Source: Neospora caninum Liverpool (lineage: Eukaryota > Apicomplexa > Conoidasida > Eucoccidiorida > Sarcocystidae). From it: a stretch of 64,000 bases of DNA. Below are positions 1-11,061 of this stretch, piece after piece. The DNA is taken from the NCBI RefSeq assembly GCF_000208865.1, contig NC_018390.1:3676270-3740269 (forward strand), read 5' to 3'. Numbering within the stretch: the stretch's first letter is position 1; every line of letters starts with the position of its first letter. The position numbers and the translations under genes are program-made. The notes under the pieces are model-generated. The model was not told where the DNA came from. It did not search any database and saw nothing but the letters and a program-made list of their open reading frames with translations.

Positions 1-1509
1 ATAAGTGGACTCCAACAACACTGCAACAAAACCAAGCAGGGATCGGCAAACGTACGTTGAGAAAAAGAAGATGGAAGTTGGTAGCTTTCATCGTCGAGAA
101 TGCAGGGTGGTGTTTCCGACAAAAAGGAGTGGAGATCTGGTATTTAGCGATGACCGTGGGGAGGATCTTTCTTATCGACTTCTTTTCTTTAACTCTTCCC
201 TCACATGACTTTAAAAAGCAACACATCTTTTCAACAGCCATATACCAAGATACTTTCAGCATTTGTTGTGCTTGTTGGGTACCGCGGAGGACTGGCAGAG
301 ACTGAAACGATCATCCGCCTATTCATCTCTGGAACTTCGTTCGCTCCTCTAACCTGGTCTCGTTCGATAGGTTCGCTTTCGTCTCTATGCGTTTCAGCTG
401 CGTCGGAGTTGAGAGGAGATTTTTAATTCCGCTGAAACCTATGATTCGTGCTTTTTCCTGAATAAGAAACGATCAGCAGCACGGAAGGGAATTGTCGCGG
501 GTGTTGCGAACGTGGAAGCCCTCCTGCACAAAACGGGGTTTTATACCATCTGCGTCCATACAACAGCCACAGCAATTTGAGTTCTTCACCAGACGCCACC
601 CTGTGCATTCTCTTTCACCGGAAGGCACACCACAGCTCTACTCCAACACGTGTCCTTCGTCTTGCCAGTTTCTACACCAAGCGGAGAATAAAATTGTCAG
701 AGAAGGCAGCAAGAAAGATCGGCGGCCCCTTCTTGTATCTCTTCTCTTCCTGAAAGCAAGCCGAATCTTTTCTCACCTCGCATTTGATGGTAATCTTTTG
801 CTCCATGGTATCAATGAGCATTACGCATTCCAGGTCAGATCCATCCTACAGAAGACGAACAAGGGGGCGGGCAGGAGGAAACTGTGAACTGAAGAGGTAC
901 CTCTCCTCCAAGCAGCTGGTGCATCTTTAAACTTTTGGATTCACCGCTCACGGGTGGAGAAAAAGAAGGTTTGAATACATGGACAGCAGATGTGTCAGTA
1001 GATATATATATATATATATATATGTGCATGTATGTATCCGCTGGTTCGTGTTGCATTTCTATACCTATACATATGTACATGTGTAAAAATCGACCGGAGG
1101 ACGAACGTCACATGGTGTTTTTCTTTTTCAGTACCAGTGTGTAGGCCCTCCTTTTACACAACGGTTTTGAGATGTTTACGGGTAATGCTGTTTCGAGGGG
1201 AATTCGATTCTCCATTCTTAATGCTGCACGATTCTCTCTATCCGCACCTGAAGAACAACTGCCATCTTCAACCCCGTCGCCGCCCGGACAAGGAAATCTT
1301 TGATGGCCGCGTCGCTGCCCTAAAGGAAACACACGGACGGCTTTTTAGGGTTCAGAATTGAGGAAAGGCGACTATTGTCTTCCAAGATGAAACCGCCAAC
1401 GCGCCGCTTTTCGTTTTGAGAAGAGAAGGAATACGCCAAAAACGGAATGTCGTAGGTCTATACGACACGAGCGGATCCAACAGGGTAGCAGCTGAAAGGG
1501 CCGTCTCCT
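1..1509. other. No supported gene; intergenic or UTR-like
   Basis: I see only short unrelated open frames on both strands, a (TA)n tract at about 1002-1023 and scattered pyrimidine or purine runs. Nothing has splice signals or protein-like content strong enough to call. It could be 3' flank of the candidate minus-strand gene that ends at 1510. Confidence 0.5.
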
Positions 1510-2800
1510 TCAGGGTTTTCGTCGATCAAGGGCTTTTGAGAGATTTCTTTTTCGGCTAGCTACGTCAATCCCCTTGAATATCGCGTTGTTGTACAGCTTT
1601 GCAGGGGGAAACGGGATGCGTGTCTGTGAAGCCGTTCCCCAGAAGCTCGTGAGCATTTTGAACTGCAGGAAATAAACCTGTTTTGGTGTGGATTCGTAAT
1701 TTAACTGCATCGTGAGAGTGCTCGGCGGCGACTGCCTGTCTACGTTTTTTCTGCCCAGTGGACAGAAAGTGTGCTTATTGATGGATAAGGAAGGCGTTAT
1801 TTTCAGGCGGAAATCTAGCAACTGAAGGGGCCTGAATGACCTACGTAATGGTGCATTCTGGTTTCAGGTGAAGAGAAAACAAACGAGAGGGAACAGTGAA
1901 GAGAAGCTAACTGATCACGGAAAGACTGGGGGGAACTCAGTGCGACCTCGTGTCCTGGACACACAACGTGACGAAACAGGTATGACCGAGGAAACGCAGG
2001 AAAACATTGCTTCCTAAAAGGGGACTAAACAAAGAGCCATCAAATTTCGTCGTCCAACAAACCTGCTTCTTGGTTTGTCTCTCCCGTTAAAGCACACATA
2101 GCCTACATTGGGATTTTCTCGTGAGGACTAATGGACTGCCTTTGCGTTTGTCCGTCATTGTAATGCGCACGCACACAAAGTTACATTTGGATGCGCTGAT
2201 ATATGTATACCTGACAGTATGTGTAATAATATGCATTGCCGTAAGCATATGCTCGGACTTGCTGTTTTCATGCGTTGACAGGGAAAACCTTTGTCGGAAA
2301 GGCAGTTCGACACTTAATATCAGGCCCATTTCAACGGCACACAAACGAAGAATTTCCACAAGAAACAACAGCAGGCTGGCAAACACGTGCGCAATAATTA
2401 TACCTTTAGAGTTAGTCCTTCATTTGTAGCCCCCTTTTCCTTACCATGCAAACGCCATATACATATATATGCATATATGCATATATATTACCTACGCAAG
2501 TAGATGTTGGAGTACAAAAATATGTTGGTCTCCATATGCGCAATATGCAAATGCATGTATCGCTGTGTGCCACACAAAAGACGAAGGTTTCTTTGTGCAT
2601 GTGCTCATGAATGCAAGCATGTACGGCTCCGCGAAGCGAAACAACACTCGGTTTCGTTAATGAGGGAATTTTTTTTGCGTTTGTTCTTAATTTGTCTTTT
2701 TGTAGGTTTCTGATTCGTTTTGGCTTTGTGCGTGTGTGGGCCTGACGGCACCGTCACCTACCGGCTCGAACTTCTCGACAGAGCAGCAAGCATTTCCCAT
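1510..2800 (-). CDS. Candidate small gene with dual-acylation N-terminus (MGNACC)
   Basis: Function unknown. The first exon at 2762-2800 reads MGNACCSVEKFEP and ends exactly at a strong donor (CCG then GTAGGT), phase 0. Gly2 followed by Cys5 and Cys6 is the pattern of N-myristoylation plus S-palmitoylation, as found in coccidian inner-membrane-complex ISP proteins and other membrane-tethered proteins. A plausible terminal exon at 1510-1662 starts after an acceptor (TTTATTTCCTGCAG), is in matching phase 0, encodes about 50 residues beginning FKMLTSFWGTASQ and ends in TGA. Other exons may lie between. What I see are the motif, donor, acceptor and phase. That they form one gene is inference, and the middle of the model is unresolved. 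Confidence 0.35.
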
Positions 2801-4724
2801 CTTTGAAGCAGCCCGACAAAATACAACGTTCAGTTCAGTTCTCGGTATCCCCCCAAAAGTGAACGAAGATCCGCGCTGGGACCGACGGCCGAAGAGCAAA
2901 AGCGAGAGTTGAAGGGGGAAAGGAAACCAAAGTCTAAAAGCAAGGATGACACCAATCGGCAACTTGCTTGTCAACGATGGGGGTCAAGCACACTGTGTGA
3001 GGCGGGTGTATCGAAAACAACCAGGATCCTGCCTTCGGTTGTGTCTGTCAGCGGTAGCACACCCTGAGGGCTGGAGGACCGGAGAACGAAGGAAACGAGA
3101 GGGTGATTTGCTCACATGCGCGACGCTTTCGTCCTTCTTTGGGGAGCGAAAGAGGGAGGCACATACAAGCAGCACGATGTTGGTGGCGTTTCGAGGAGAA
3201 ACAAGAAGTACTTCGCGAGGACCCCAAAGCGCTATCCGTGTGCCGCTGAAAAATGCACGCAACAGCTTTTGACATGCCCTCTCGGGACTTTCCCACGTTT
3301 CTAGATGTGCTCACGTCTTCTGCGTTTCCGTTTCACTCCTGGCATCGTTAGCCCGAGCTTGTGAGTCAAACCTCGTTTTTCTAGAGGACTGAGCTGCTGC
3401 TCGGCCCCACAACCCCGCAAGTCAGGCGGGGAGACCAACACAGACACAGCGTGATACAATGGAGAGCACACCGCGAATGGATTCTAACTGACATTACGCC
3501 GGAAAGAGAGACGTTTGTGGATTCCGTGAGTCTACAGCTCTCGCACGCAAAGCCATCGCTTTGGCTGTTTCCTCCTGAAAAACCGAGAAGCCCCCTGGAT
3601 GAACAGGTGTGTAACCACGCCGAATGACGAAGACAGCCATAACACTCACCTTGGCGTCGATACTATGTAGGCTTCGGCAGAAAAAACAATGACGTGAATT
3701 GGGATGTCTCCGCAATCAGGCAAATAGAATAAAAATGCTCCCAGGGGATCTGTTCTTCAAAACCAAACAGAAAACGGTGGGCCTTTTACACTCCGGTACA
3801 GTGACAACGGAGAAGCGAAACAACACTGACGACCCTGCGCTAACTTCGAGGAACAGAAAACACGAAAACGTGTCAGTTTTCTTTAACGCGAAAGAACGTG
3901 AATAGGTGCGAGAGTATCGCTAAGCGTCCTTAAGAGACATTTCTTCCTCTTTGGCAGAAACCAGCTGCGCCTCCCGAACGAGCAAAGAGGTTAAATTCTT
4001 TGCTTTTATGAGATGGGGTTGCTTTCTGATGACTGAATTGCCAGGAGGGGGTGTATAGGCTACGTAGGATAAGACAAACTTGAAAACATACAAGACGTGA
4101 GAATGCGCATACTATTCTTGTGACTCTCGACGCCGCCACGAATCTCTAACTTGTGCACGCGTATAGAATTTCGGGGGTTTGGTAGTAAAACCCCATGTGC
4201 TGTACTTTTCTATACATACACATTTTTCCACAAAGCTAGTACTCGCCTTTATAGACAACGTGCTTTGAAAAGTACGGAGCAGTTAGTGTCTGGTTCGAAG
4301 GCAAACGATCATCACGATCGGTACAAAGATCAGCGTGTGCCACGGTGTATTTTTCGTACCATGCTTTCCCTGCCGTGTCCAAAAGAAGCATACTTGCATG
4401 TGTAAAGCCTTTCTCCGACATCTACACGAAACATACAGAAGGATAGCAGCTAGTCTAGGACACGTTGGATAAGGCTTTCTCTGACGTGTTTCGTTTCCGC
4501 ATTCATATCCAGAGGCACGAGGGTTAGAGAGGTCGTTTGTCTTGTCGCGTTCAGCTTGAGATACGCGGTATATAGCAGCAGCTTGTTTTTTTGAGGTTTT
4601 TTAACATCTTCAGGGCACGTAAGGAAAGAGGGAAGGTGTACCTTTTCGCATCTGTTCATTTGTTTGTTGAACCCAAGAAATCCATCTACAAATTTTTGTT
4701 TGCTTTTGGTGTCAGACGCCAGAA
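2801..4724. other. Non-coding gap between two divergent candidate genes
   Basis: This separates the first exon of the minus-strand MGNACC candidate from that of the plus-strand MGNILETCC candidate. If both are real it is a shared upstream region. I see no open frame or known motif in it that I would call. Confidence 0.4.
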
Positions 4725-5812
4725 ATGGGGAATATCCTCGAGACTTGTTGCCAAGGCGACGATGAGCTTTCTGCGGCAATCATCGAACGTTTGAGCCACG
4801 GAGTGGAGATAACACGCCAAGCACTGCACGGCATGATCGACGCAGCGTGTGCGTTTTTTTCTCTCGTAGCCGGAAACACGGGACCCCAGGATGCCACAAA
4901 AAATATCGAGACAGGAACGCAGAAGGAAAAAGAAGGGACAGAAAGGGAGACCGAACAGGCAACATGACGAACCTTACAGGAGTGATTGAAATAAAAAGGG
5001 CACGAAAAAGGCGGGAGCGTGAGCAACGTTAGAAACCGTTTTCTTGTGTATGAGTGAATGAGCCGAGATTCGCAGGAAGACAGTTTCTGTAATGTGGCGT
5101 GCTTAGTCAGGTTTGCAATTTTCCACGAAAACAGGCGGCTGTTCAGTGGAAGAAGAACGGGGCGGCGTCTTGAACAACAAGCGAGACGCAAAAGTTAAAA
5201 ACTTCATGCGTATTGTTTGCAGCCTTGTGCATTTGGTTTTCTGTTCCGGAATAGGCTCGCTTCTCTCTAGCACGCCGGCTCCTCTGCCACCAGCGGAAGG
5301 ATGATTTTATTTTCCCTGATAACAGCGAGAATGCAGGATGCGCCGAAATGAATTGTGGAATACACACGTGAACAAGACACCTTCGGAAGCAAGGAATATC
5401 GAAGAGAAAACGAAAAACTCAAGAGAGCGAAAAAGAAACTAGACTATGCTTGCCCAGCTGAGCCGTGTGGAGGTGTCCCCATGGGGTATGTGGACCGTGT
5501 TGTTTTTTTTATACAGCAGCGCACGAACGCCTCTCGTGTTGTGCAAACGAATTTTTTCTGGTTCTGTCTTGTCGCGTTGCTCGTCTCATGTGGTGGGACC
5601 TTGGGTAACATTCGAAGCGACAGGTTTATCCTCTCGTGTTCCGACTCAGCCGTGTGAGGTCGTTCATGGCGATTCGATCCCATACTGGGAAGCTGTGGGC
5701 TGCAAGGACAGCCCAAAAAGAACTAAATGAGGTGTGCAAGAAAGAGACCGGCAAAGCGATTCACACACATTCACGAAGTTCTCTCATCGTCCGTCTGCTG
5801 ATTCAGAATTGA
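4725..5812 (+). CDS. Candidate small gene with dual-acylation N-terminus (MGN...CC)
   Basis: Function unknown. The frame opens at an ATG in a purine context (agaaATGG) and begins MGNILETCCQGDDELSAA: Gly2, then Cys8-Cys9 followed by acidic residues, a typical myristoylation/palmitoylation start. The open frame runs to 4967, but its tail becomes purine-rich and unconvincing. A good acceptor at 5649 (long pyrimidine stretch, then ACTCAG) opens an exon at 5650-5812 containing MAIRSHTGKLWAARTAQK and ending in TGA. It joins in phase to a weak donor at 4847 (GTGTGC), giving about 94 residues. The start motif is seen directly; the join is tentative. The alternative is an 80-residue single-exon product. 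Confidence 0.35.
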
Positions 5813-6970
5813 GTTCTTGCAGCGATCGGGGCATCAACAGACGATTCTATCGATCCTCACAACACCGCTTGCCTACAGATTCCCCTCGTGATTCACTGTA
5901 CTCGCGTACGCTAACGAGCACGAATTGACACTGCAATATCTACGCGCTGCTATATATTTGCAATACGAATCACGAATGTGTTCAGTCTGTTCGTACACAC
6001 TTCCGGAATTCGCATTGCAGAACGCGGGCCCACCCAGAAACTCCGAGAACTTGCGCATTTCGTACGAGTAAAAAATTGTTCGGCACAAATATAGGGACTA
6101 AGATCACGTCGTGGTTCCACATTCTGGATTCTTGTTCCAGATACAGGAATACTTATGTTTGATCAATTCTGTGTTTGGACAACCTCGCGTGAGCAATAGC
6201 GACTTCTCCTTCAAGCGCAACGTCCCGTTCTGACGATACGTGACACACAACTGCCGACCGGGAGTGCCTCTCACACGGATCCCAACCAGTATTCACCTCT
6301 CTCTATATATAAATATATATTGATATGGATTCGTGTAGAGCGACAACGGGAAACAATGCACATATATATGCACAAGTAGAACACCTAGAAATTTGGCGGC
6401 ATGTATACACGCAAGTAGGCATCTCGGCATGACACAGAGCTGCATATACAATGCCACGCATCTACAGGCATGGATGCACTCGGGGTAGCTAGATATGCCA
6501 CGAGAGGGCGAGAGGCGTATCGCTATCGTTGGGTGACGTCTTGCACATTTCAGTGACACACGAGACAAACGTAAATATCTTTTCTTTGTCCAAGCTGAAT
6601 CGTCGGTTTGGTCGCTTGTTGAGCCGAGCGGACCACCCAACCCCAGTCCAGCGGCCAGCAGCAACAAGACTGGCTCAGACTGCACCAACTGCGGCCTTTC
6701 ACCCAAGATTGACCACAGACATACGCATGCATGCGGAGCCAGATCCACAGGCATACCTGAAGTCCGCAGCATTTGTAGTATCTGCAGATGCATGACCATG
6801 TATAAATCGCTACATACGTCGATGGGCGCAGAGACAACATAGTGTCTCTGCTTCCCTGAACTCGACGGAGGTGTCACATTCGACGCGAGCTCTCTGCGTT
6901 CACCTTCGCGCCTCTTCACGCACATGCATGCACAGCTGAGCTCCGTCTCCGTCTCTCGTTTCCCGACCTC
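5813..6970. other. No supported gene; 3' flank of elongin C
   Basis: This contains a short TATATA tract near 6300-6320 and TGCATGC-type words near 6725 and 6924. No open frame looks like protein. It probably includes the 3' UTR of the minus-strand elongin C gene. Confidence 0.45.
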
Positions 6971-7585
6971 TCAGGCGCTTGTTTCTTCATCTGTCAAGCC
7001 CAGATAATTGGCTGCGAGCATCAACTCCAAGGCAATGTCGCTTTCGACCTGGAATGCGCCGTTGTGCCCGCCTTCGCGGTTCCACTGTCTCCGGAAGTGG
7101 AGGTAATCGACCACCTTTTGCAGCACCCTATGTCGGATCGAAGGAAATCGGAGCTCTCGAGTTTTGCCCTCTTTGTAGAGCGCCGCACCGTCTCCCCCAG
7201 CGGCCAACATGCGCCGGAACATCGCACACTCTTCCGCGACCTCCCGCTCGACGGCAATCGGCGTGCCTTCACTCCCTATCAACTTCACAGTGCATGCAGC
7301 CTTCTCACTGCTACACTGAGGACGGCTCGCAGAGCACGAAGACAACTTTTCAGAGGAAGAAGAGGACGAAGAGGAGGAAGAGGACGATGAAGTAGAGGAG
7401 GAAGACGGAGAAGAAGGATTTCGGGCTGAGATCTCTCTTTTTTCTTGCGCGTGGCTAGTGTGGGGCGTGTCTGAAGATGCACTACCCCTCACTGTCTCAC
7501 GATTCTCAGGAGAGCCGACGGATGGCCTTTGCTGCCCATTTTCCGCGGAACGTTCTGGATCAGCGGATCCGTCTGCGTGCGCCAT
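6971..7585 (-). CDS. ELOC: Elongin C (Skp1/BTB fold) with serine-rich N-terminal extension
   Basis: This is the adaptor subunit that links substrate receptors to cullin-RING ubiquitin ligases and, in animals, also part of elongin. The 204-residue single-exon frame runs from an ATG at 7585 to TGA at 6971. The last ~105 residues are elongin C from end to end: CTVKLIGSEGTPIAVERE at the start of the BTB/POZ fold, RFPSIRHRVLQKVVDYLHF in the middle and DIALELMLAANYLGL as the final helices. The human protein is about 112 residues, so residues 1 to ~95 are an extra N-terminal part. That part is hydrophilic and includes a long run of serines (about 7340-7425) and charged low-complexity sequence. No intron is seen. 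The next internal Met is inside the conserved fold, so the upstream ATG is the best start. The family call is firm; function of the extension is unknown. Confidence 0.93.
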   Translation of the reverse strand: MAHADGSADPERSAENGQQRPSVGSPENRETVRGSASSDTPHTSHAQEKREISARNPSSPSSSSTSSSSSSSSSSSSSEKLSSCSASRPQCSSEKAACTVKLIGSEGTPIAVEREVAEECAMFRRMLAAGGDGAALYKEGKTRELRFPSIRHRVLQKVVDYLHFRRQWNREGGHNGAFQVESDIALELMLAANYLGLTDEETSA

Positions 7586-9227
7586 CGTATCGTAAATAGA
7601 AAGGTGACTATTCTGAGACTTCTGTATCAGATGTGGAACGGAGCACTCCGCGGTTGCTCTTTCCCTTTAAACGCGTAAGTCCTTCCCATACACAGGACAT
7701 ATGATCCAACAGCGGAGACGTGTTCCTCCGCTGTGCTTCTGAGACGCTCTACACACACGACAATCACAAAGGCCTGCGAAAAAGAAACAAACGACTTCCT
7801 TCTTGCCTCAACAGCAAGCGACAGAGAACGCTGGAGGAAAACCTGACGGGGAAGATACCGCTTCGTTGCGATGAAGGAGGAGGGAAGACGTGAAGATGCA
7901 AACCTTGATCTCCTTACTTTCTACGTCGGTGGACATTCTCAAAAAGGTTGGCTATTTGACAAGGGGCGAGCACGCTTATGCTGTTGGGGTTGCTGCTCTG
8001 TTGATTCACGCCCTCGGCAACCAGTGAAAGAATTAAACGGCAGAGGAAAAAGGAAAGAGGAAAACGAAGAGGAAGAAAAGAAAAGAAAAGAAAAAAAGGA
8101 GGAGAGGTAAGGAAAACGTGTGCAGGCACAGACAGGTCGAGGAAAAGAAAGACAACTCGTTGTTTTTCAAGGCCGCTGGTCACGGAGCCCCGGAACTGTC
8201 CCCCAGGTTTTCTTCCAGTGACCTCAACAGACACAAAAAGACTGAAAAGTGAGAGTCTTCCACAGCAAAGGAGAAACGAGGTCACTTTTACGAAAATTTG
8301 GGAAAGGAAGTCGTAAAAAAAAACACAGCTGCCGAGCGCTTATCTCGTAAACAAGGCAGCGGCCGCAGATGCAGGGCCTTTTGAATAGAAGATCCCCGTC
8401 ACTACGAAAAGTTGGAGGCTTGGGATCTCTGAGAGAGGATGAGGAGAAGAAACTTGACAAGAAGCAGTTTCCCAACGTGCCTTTACTTTACTTAGAGACA
8501 AAGAAGAGAGAGAATCGAAAAGAGAGCGGAAAGTCAGAAATGCATTCTTTTCACGCCGTTTCTGCATGTTGCGCACGACTTTTCCCTCCTCCCTTGCACA
8601 CTAACCGCCAGGGTTGATTCAAGAAGATACATCGACAACTCCGGCCATAGTAAAGTACGAAGAAAGGCATTTTCTTTATGAGGTGCCCAATAAAGTGAAG
8701 CAAGAGCTACGGCAACATTAAATTCTGAGCAGGTGAGATGTCTGTAAAATCATTTCTTCGTCCAGAAGTCCACCACCACTTTTGATAGCTGCTTGGCCGG
8801 CAGAAGAGGTGTTCGCATGTTAGCCGAACCAGCGGTTCAATAGATTTTGAGCGTTATTCAGTGGCCTTGATCTTCTGGATCCGCACTGGTTTCTTCCTGA
8901 GTTTCCCAATGGAACCGCACGCCTTCGCTGCGCTCTTAAAATTTTCGTTCTGTCCGTTCACTCTTTTGCGCGACCAACCAAACTTCTCACGACGGAAATC
9001 GCAAGTCTGCCCGTTCCAGTGTGCAGTTCCTGCATGCGTGAACTCGAGTCGCCTCCCTCGGCTTCGAGGCGGAAAAGCCTTTCTTCACTTTTTGTGAAGA
9101 ATTTCTTTGGTCACAAAACATCGCATTTCTGTGCAGAGTACGCCACGCGTAAAGGTCGCTTTATTCCCTGACGGTTGATTCGCGAAAACCGGCTGCGGGC
9201 TGACTCTGGCGCTGTTCCTTCTGCAAA
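7586..9227. other. Upstream region between elongin C and the RIIa gene
   Basis: Divergent spacing between the elongin C start (minus) and the RIIa-protein start (plus). It has purine-rich runs near 8040-8110 and no open frame I would call. It probably holds both promoters and 5' UTRs. Confidence 0.45.
7740..7746 (+). promoter_or_regulatory. WGAGACG-type word upstream of elongin C
   Basis: TGAGACG lies 155 bases upstream of the elongin C start codon. WGAGACG is a known orientation-independent promoter element in Toxoplasma. One copy of a seven-base word is weak evidence; similar words occur by chance elsewhere here (for example near 11290). Confidence 0.25.
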
Positions 9228-10819
9228 ATGAGTGACATCAAATATGAGCGCATTTTCTGCGCCGAACAAATCAATGTTCCTCCGGAGCTGCCTCCTTTGC
9301 TGAAAGAGTTCTCCAAGCAAGTGGGTTGTTGATTCACTGAATAATTTCCACTCCAAACTCAGGCTCCGGCGGAATAGCATCAAACAGCATGTGCATGCCA
9401 TTGAAAAGGAGCGTACCTCGTCCGCCGACCATTGGCCTCTCAACGCGCAAATGTTTGGTTCCACAGTAGAGTGCTTTTGGAGGTTAAAATTCGAGTTTCA
9501 CGCAACTTGTCACCTTTAAAAGGATCGAGGCGCATTACAGGGAAGAGCCGCTAGTGTCACAGAGTACCTACGTCACAGGTTTGATTGCAGTGCAGGCCCC
9601 TGCGAGCACTTCCTGCTGATACGATTTTGTGCACATTCGGTGCTCTCCTGAATCAAAAGTGTATAGGCAAACGTCTCTCAGATAGACCACTGGCGGAGAA
9701 GGCGCTGGAGCTGCTCAGCCGCTTGTGCACGAGACAGTGGCTCGAAAGCTTTTTCGCATGAGGACGCGTGAGCGGGAATGCGTTGCATCCTATTCAATTC
9801 TGATAAGAGCAACACGCTTCCGGACACTTCCAGCCAACAACAGAACGCAATTTGGTGGGGGCAGATACGGTGAGGTAGTGTTATCTCCATGCGAGAAAGA
9901 ACCGACTGTATGGGAGTCTGTGTTGTGTAGCTCATTCGAGAGGATCCCACATGCGGTCTCACAGGTAAGCCTTTCCGTTTTCAAACACCCTTTTGCTTGA
10001 AACAGCCGAAAAAGGGGATAAACCAAAGAGGACACTCATACTTTGAGCGGCGCGCTGCCCAACGGTGAAAACGAAGCCGACGTGCCTGTCCCGAGGCAAC
10101 GATCCAATTTGCAGCGCCAGAGATCCTTCCGCAAAACAAGAGACCGCCTTCACAACTGTGACAGTCTTGTACCGCTGACCAGCTGTTTCGATCCCATTTT
10201 GGTTGGGACACAAAAGTGCTTGCGTGTAAAACAGTCGGCCGGGTCCTTCACGTGCGAGAACAAAAGAGAACGCGTGTTGCGTGGGCGATGGAAAACGTTT
10301 TGCGAGCACAAATCCCTCTGGAACGACGGGCTAGAGAGGACCCACGAGCTCAAGTTGTGCAACGTCTCCATGCGGCGCAGATCGACTGGAGGCGGAACAA
10401 AAAATGTACGAGTGGTCATACGCTTTCTTCAAACGAAAGCTGGAAGAAGGTAAAACTCTTCTCAGGAGCGAATGACGGGTCACTGAAGTGAGAACTGCAC
10501 TTCCGTCGCAGTCTAAAACACGTCCGTAGCGAAGCGGGGGCACGATATACTTGTAGAAGCTGTCTTTCCACTTCCAAAGCATATCTTGCCCTCCCTGCCT
10601 CTCAAACGCCAACTGCAGTATGTAGGTATATCTTCACAAAAGAGCAGAAAATGTGACTCGACATATACGGCCACAAGGATGTCAATGGTCATGTCTCAAC
10701 AGTTTGTTACGCAGAGGAGACAATGACACGGAATAGGCTATACTTTAGACTGTGGTTCTGCTCGAGCCCCACGATGTAGCTTCGTTTCTGCCAGTATTAC
10801 AGAGCATGTACTCACACTG

Positions 10820-10854
<35 letters not shown>

Positions 10855-11061
10855 TGTTTGCTCGCATGCATTCATTAAAAAGTCATAAATATATATCCGC
10901 TAATACGTAATCCGTTTTCTTCGACGTGTCTGCGCCGACGACGCCTTTCTAAAAAAATACCTGCCGTTTGTCGCTTTCGGCTGGTCACGTCGTTCTGCTG
11001 GTCCCTGTTGGCAGGCAAACCCAATGTGCCAGTACCGCCTCAAGAGTTTCTGGAAAACTAG
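9228..11061 (+). CDS. RIIa/DPY-30-like domain protein, 80 aa, four exons
   Basis: A small protein whose core matches the docking/dimerisation domain of PKA RIIa, ropporin, SP17 and radial-spoke RSP7/11 proteins. Exons are 9228-9320, 9931-9964, 10381-10449 and 11015-11061. All introns are GT..AG (donors GTGGGT, GTAAGC, GTAAAA; acceptors TGTGTAG, GCGCAG, TTGGCAG) and phases 0, 1, 1 close exactly to 81 codons including TAG. The start reads MSDIKYERIF in context aaaATGA. Residues 15-35 (NVPPELPPLLKEFSKQLIRE) give the first helix, with the PPELP..L..F.K..IR signature of ropporin-like proteins. Residues 45-65 (LEAEQKMYEWSYAFFKRKLEE) give the second helix, where family members have FA..YF..L. In animals and algae such domains bind AKAP helices on the axoneme or scaffold PKA. 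In this parasite a role in the microgamete flagellum or in PKA anchoring is inference. Confidence 0.78.
10821..10851. repeat. (TA)n microsatellite in the last RIIa intron
   Basis: About 15 TA units lie inside the 565-base third intron of the RIIa-protein gene. Confidence 0.95.
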
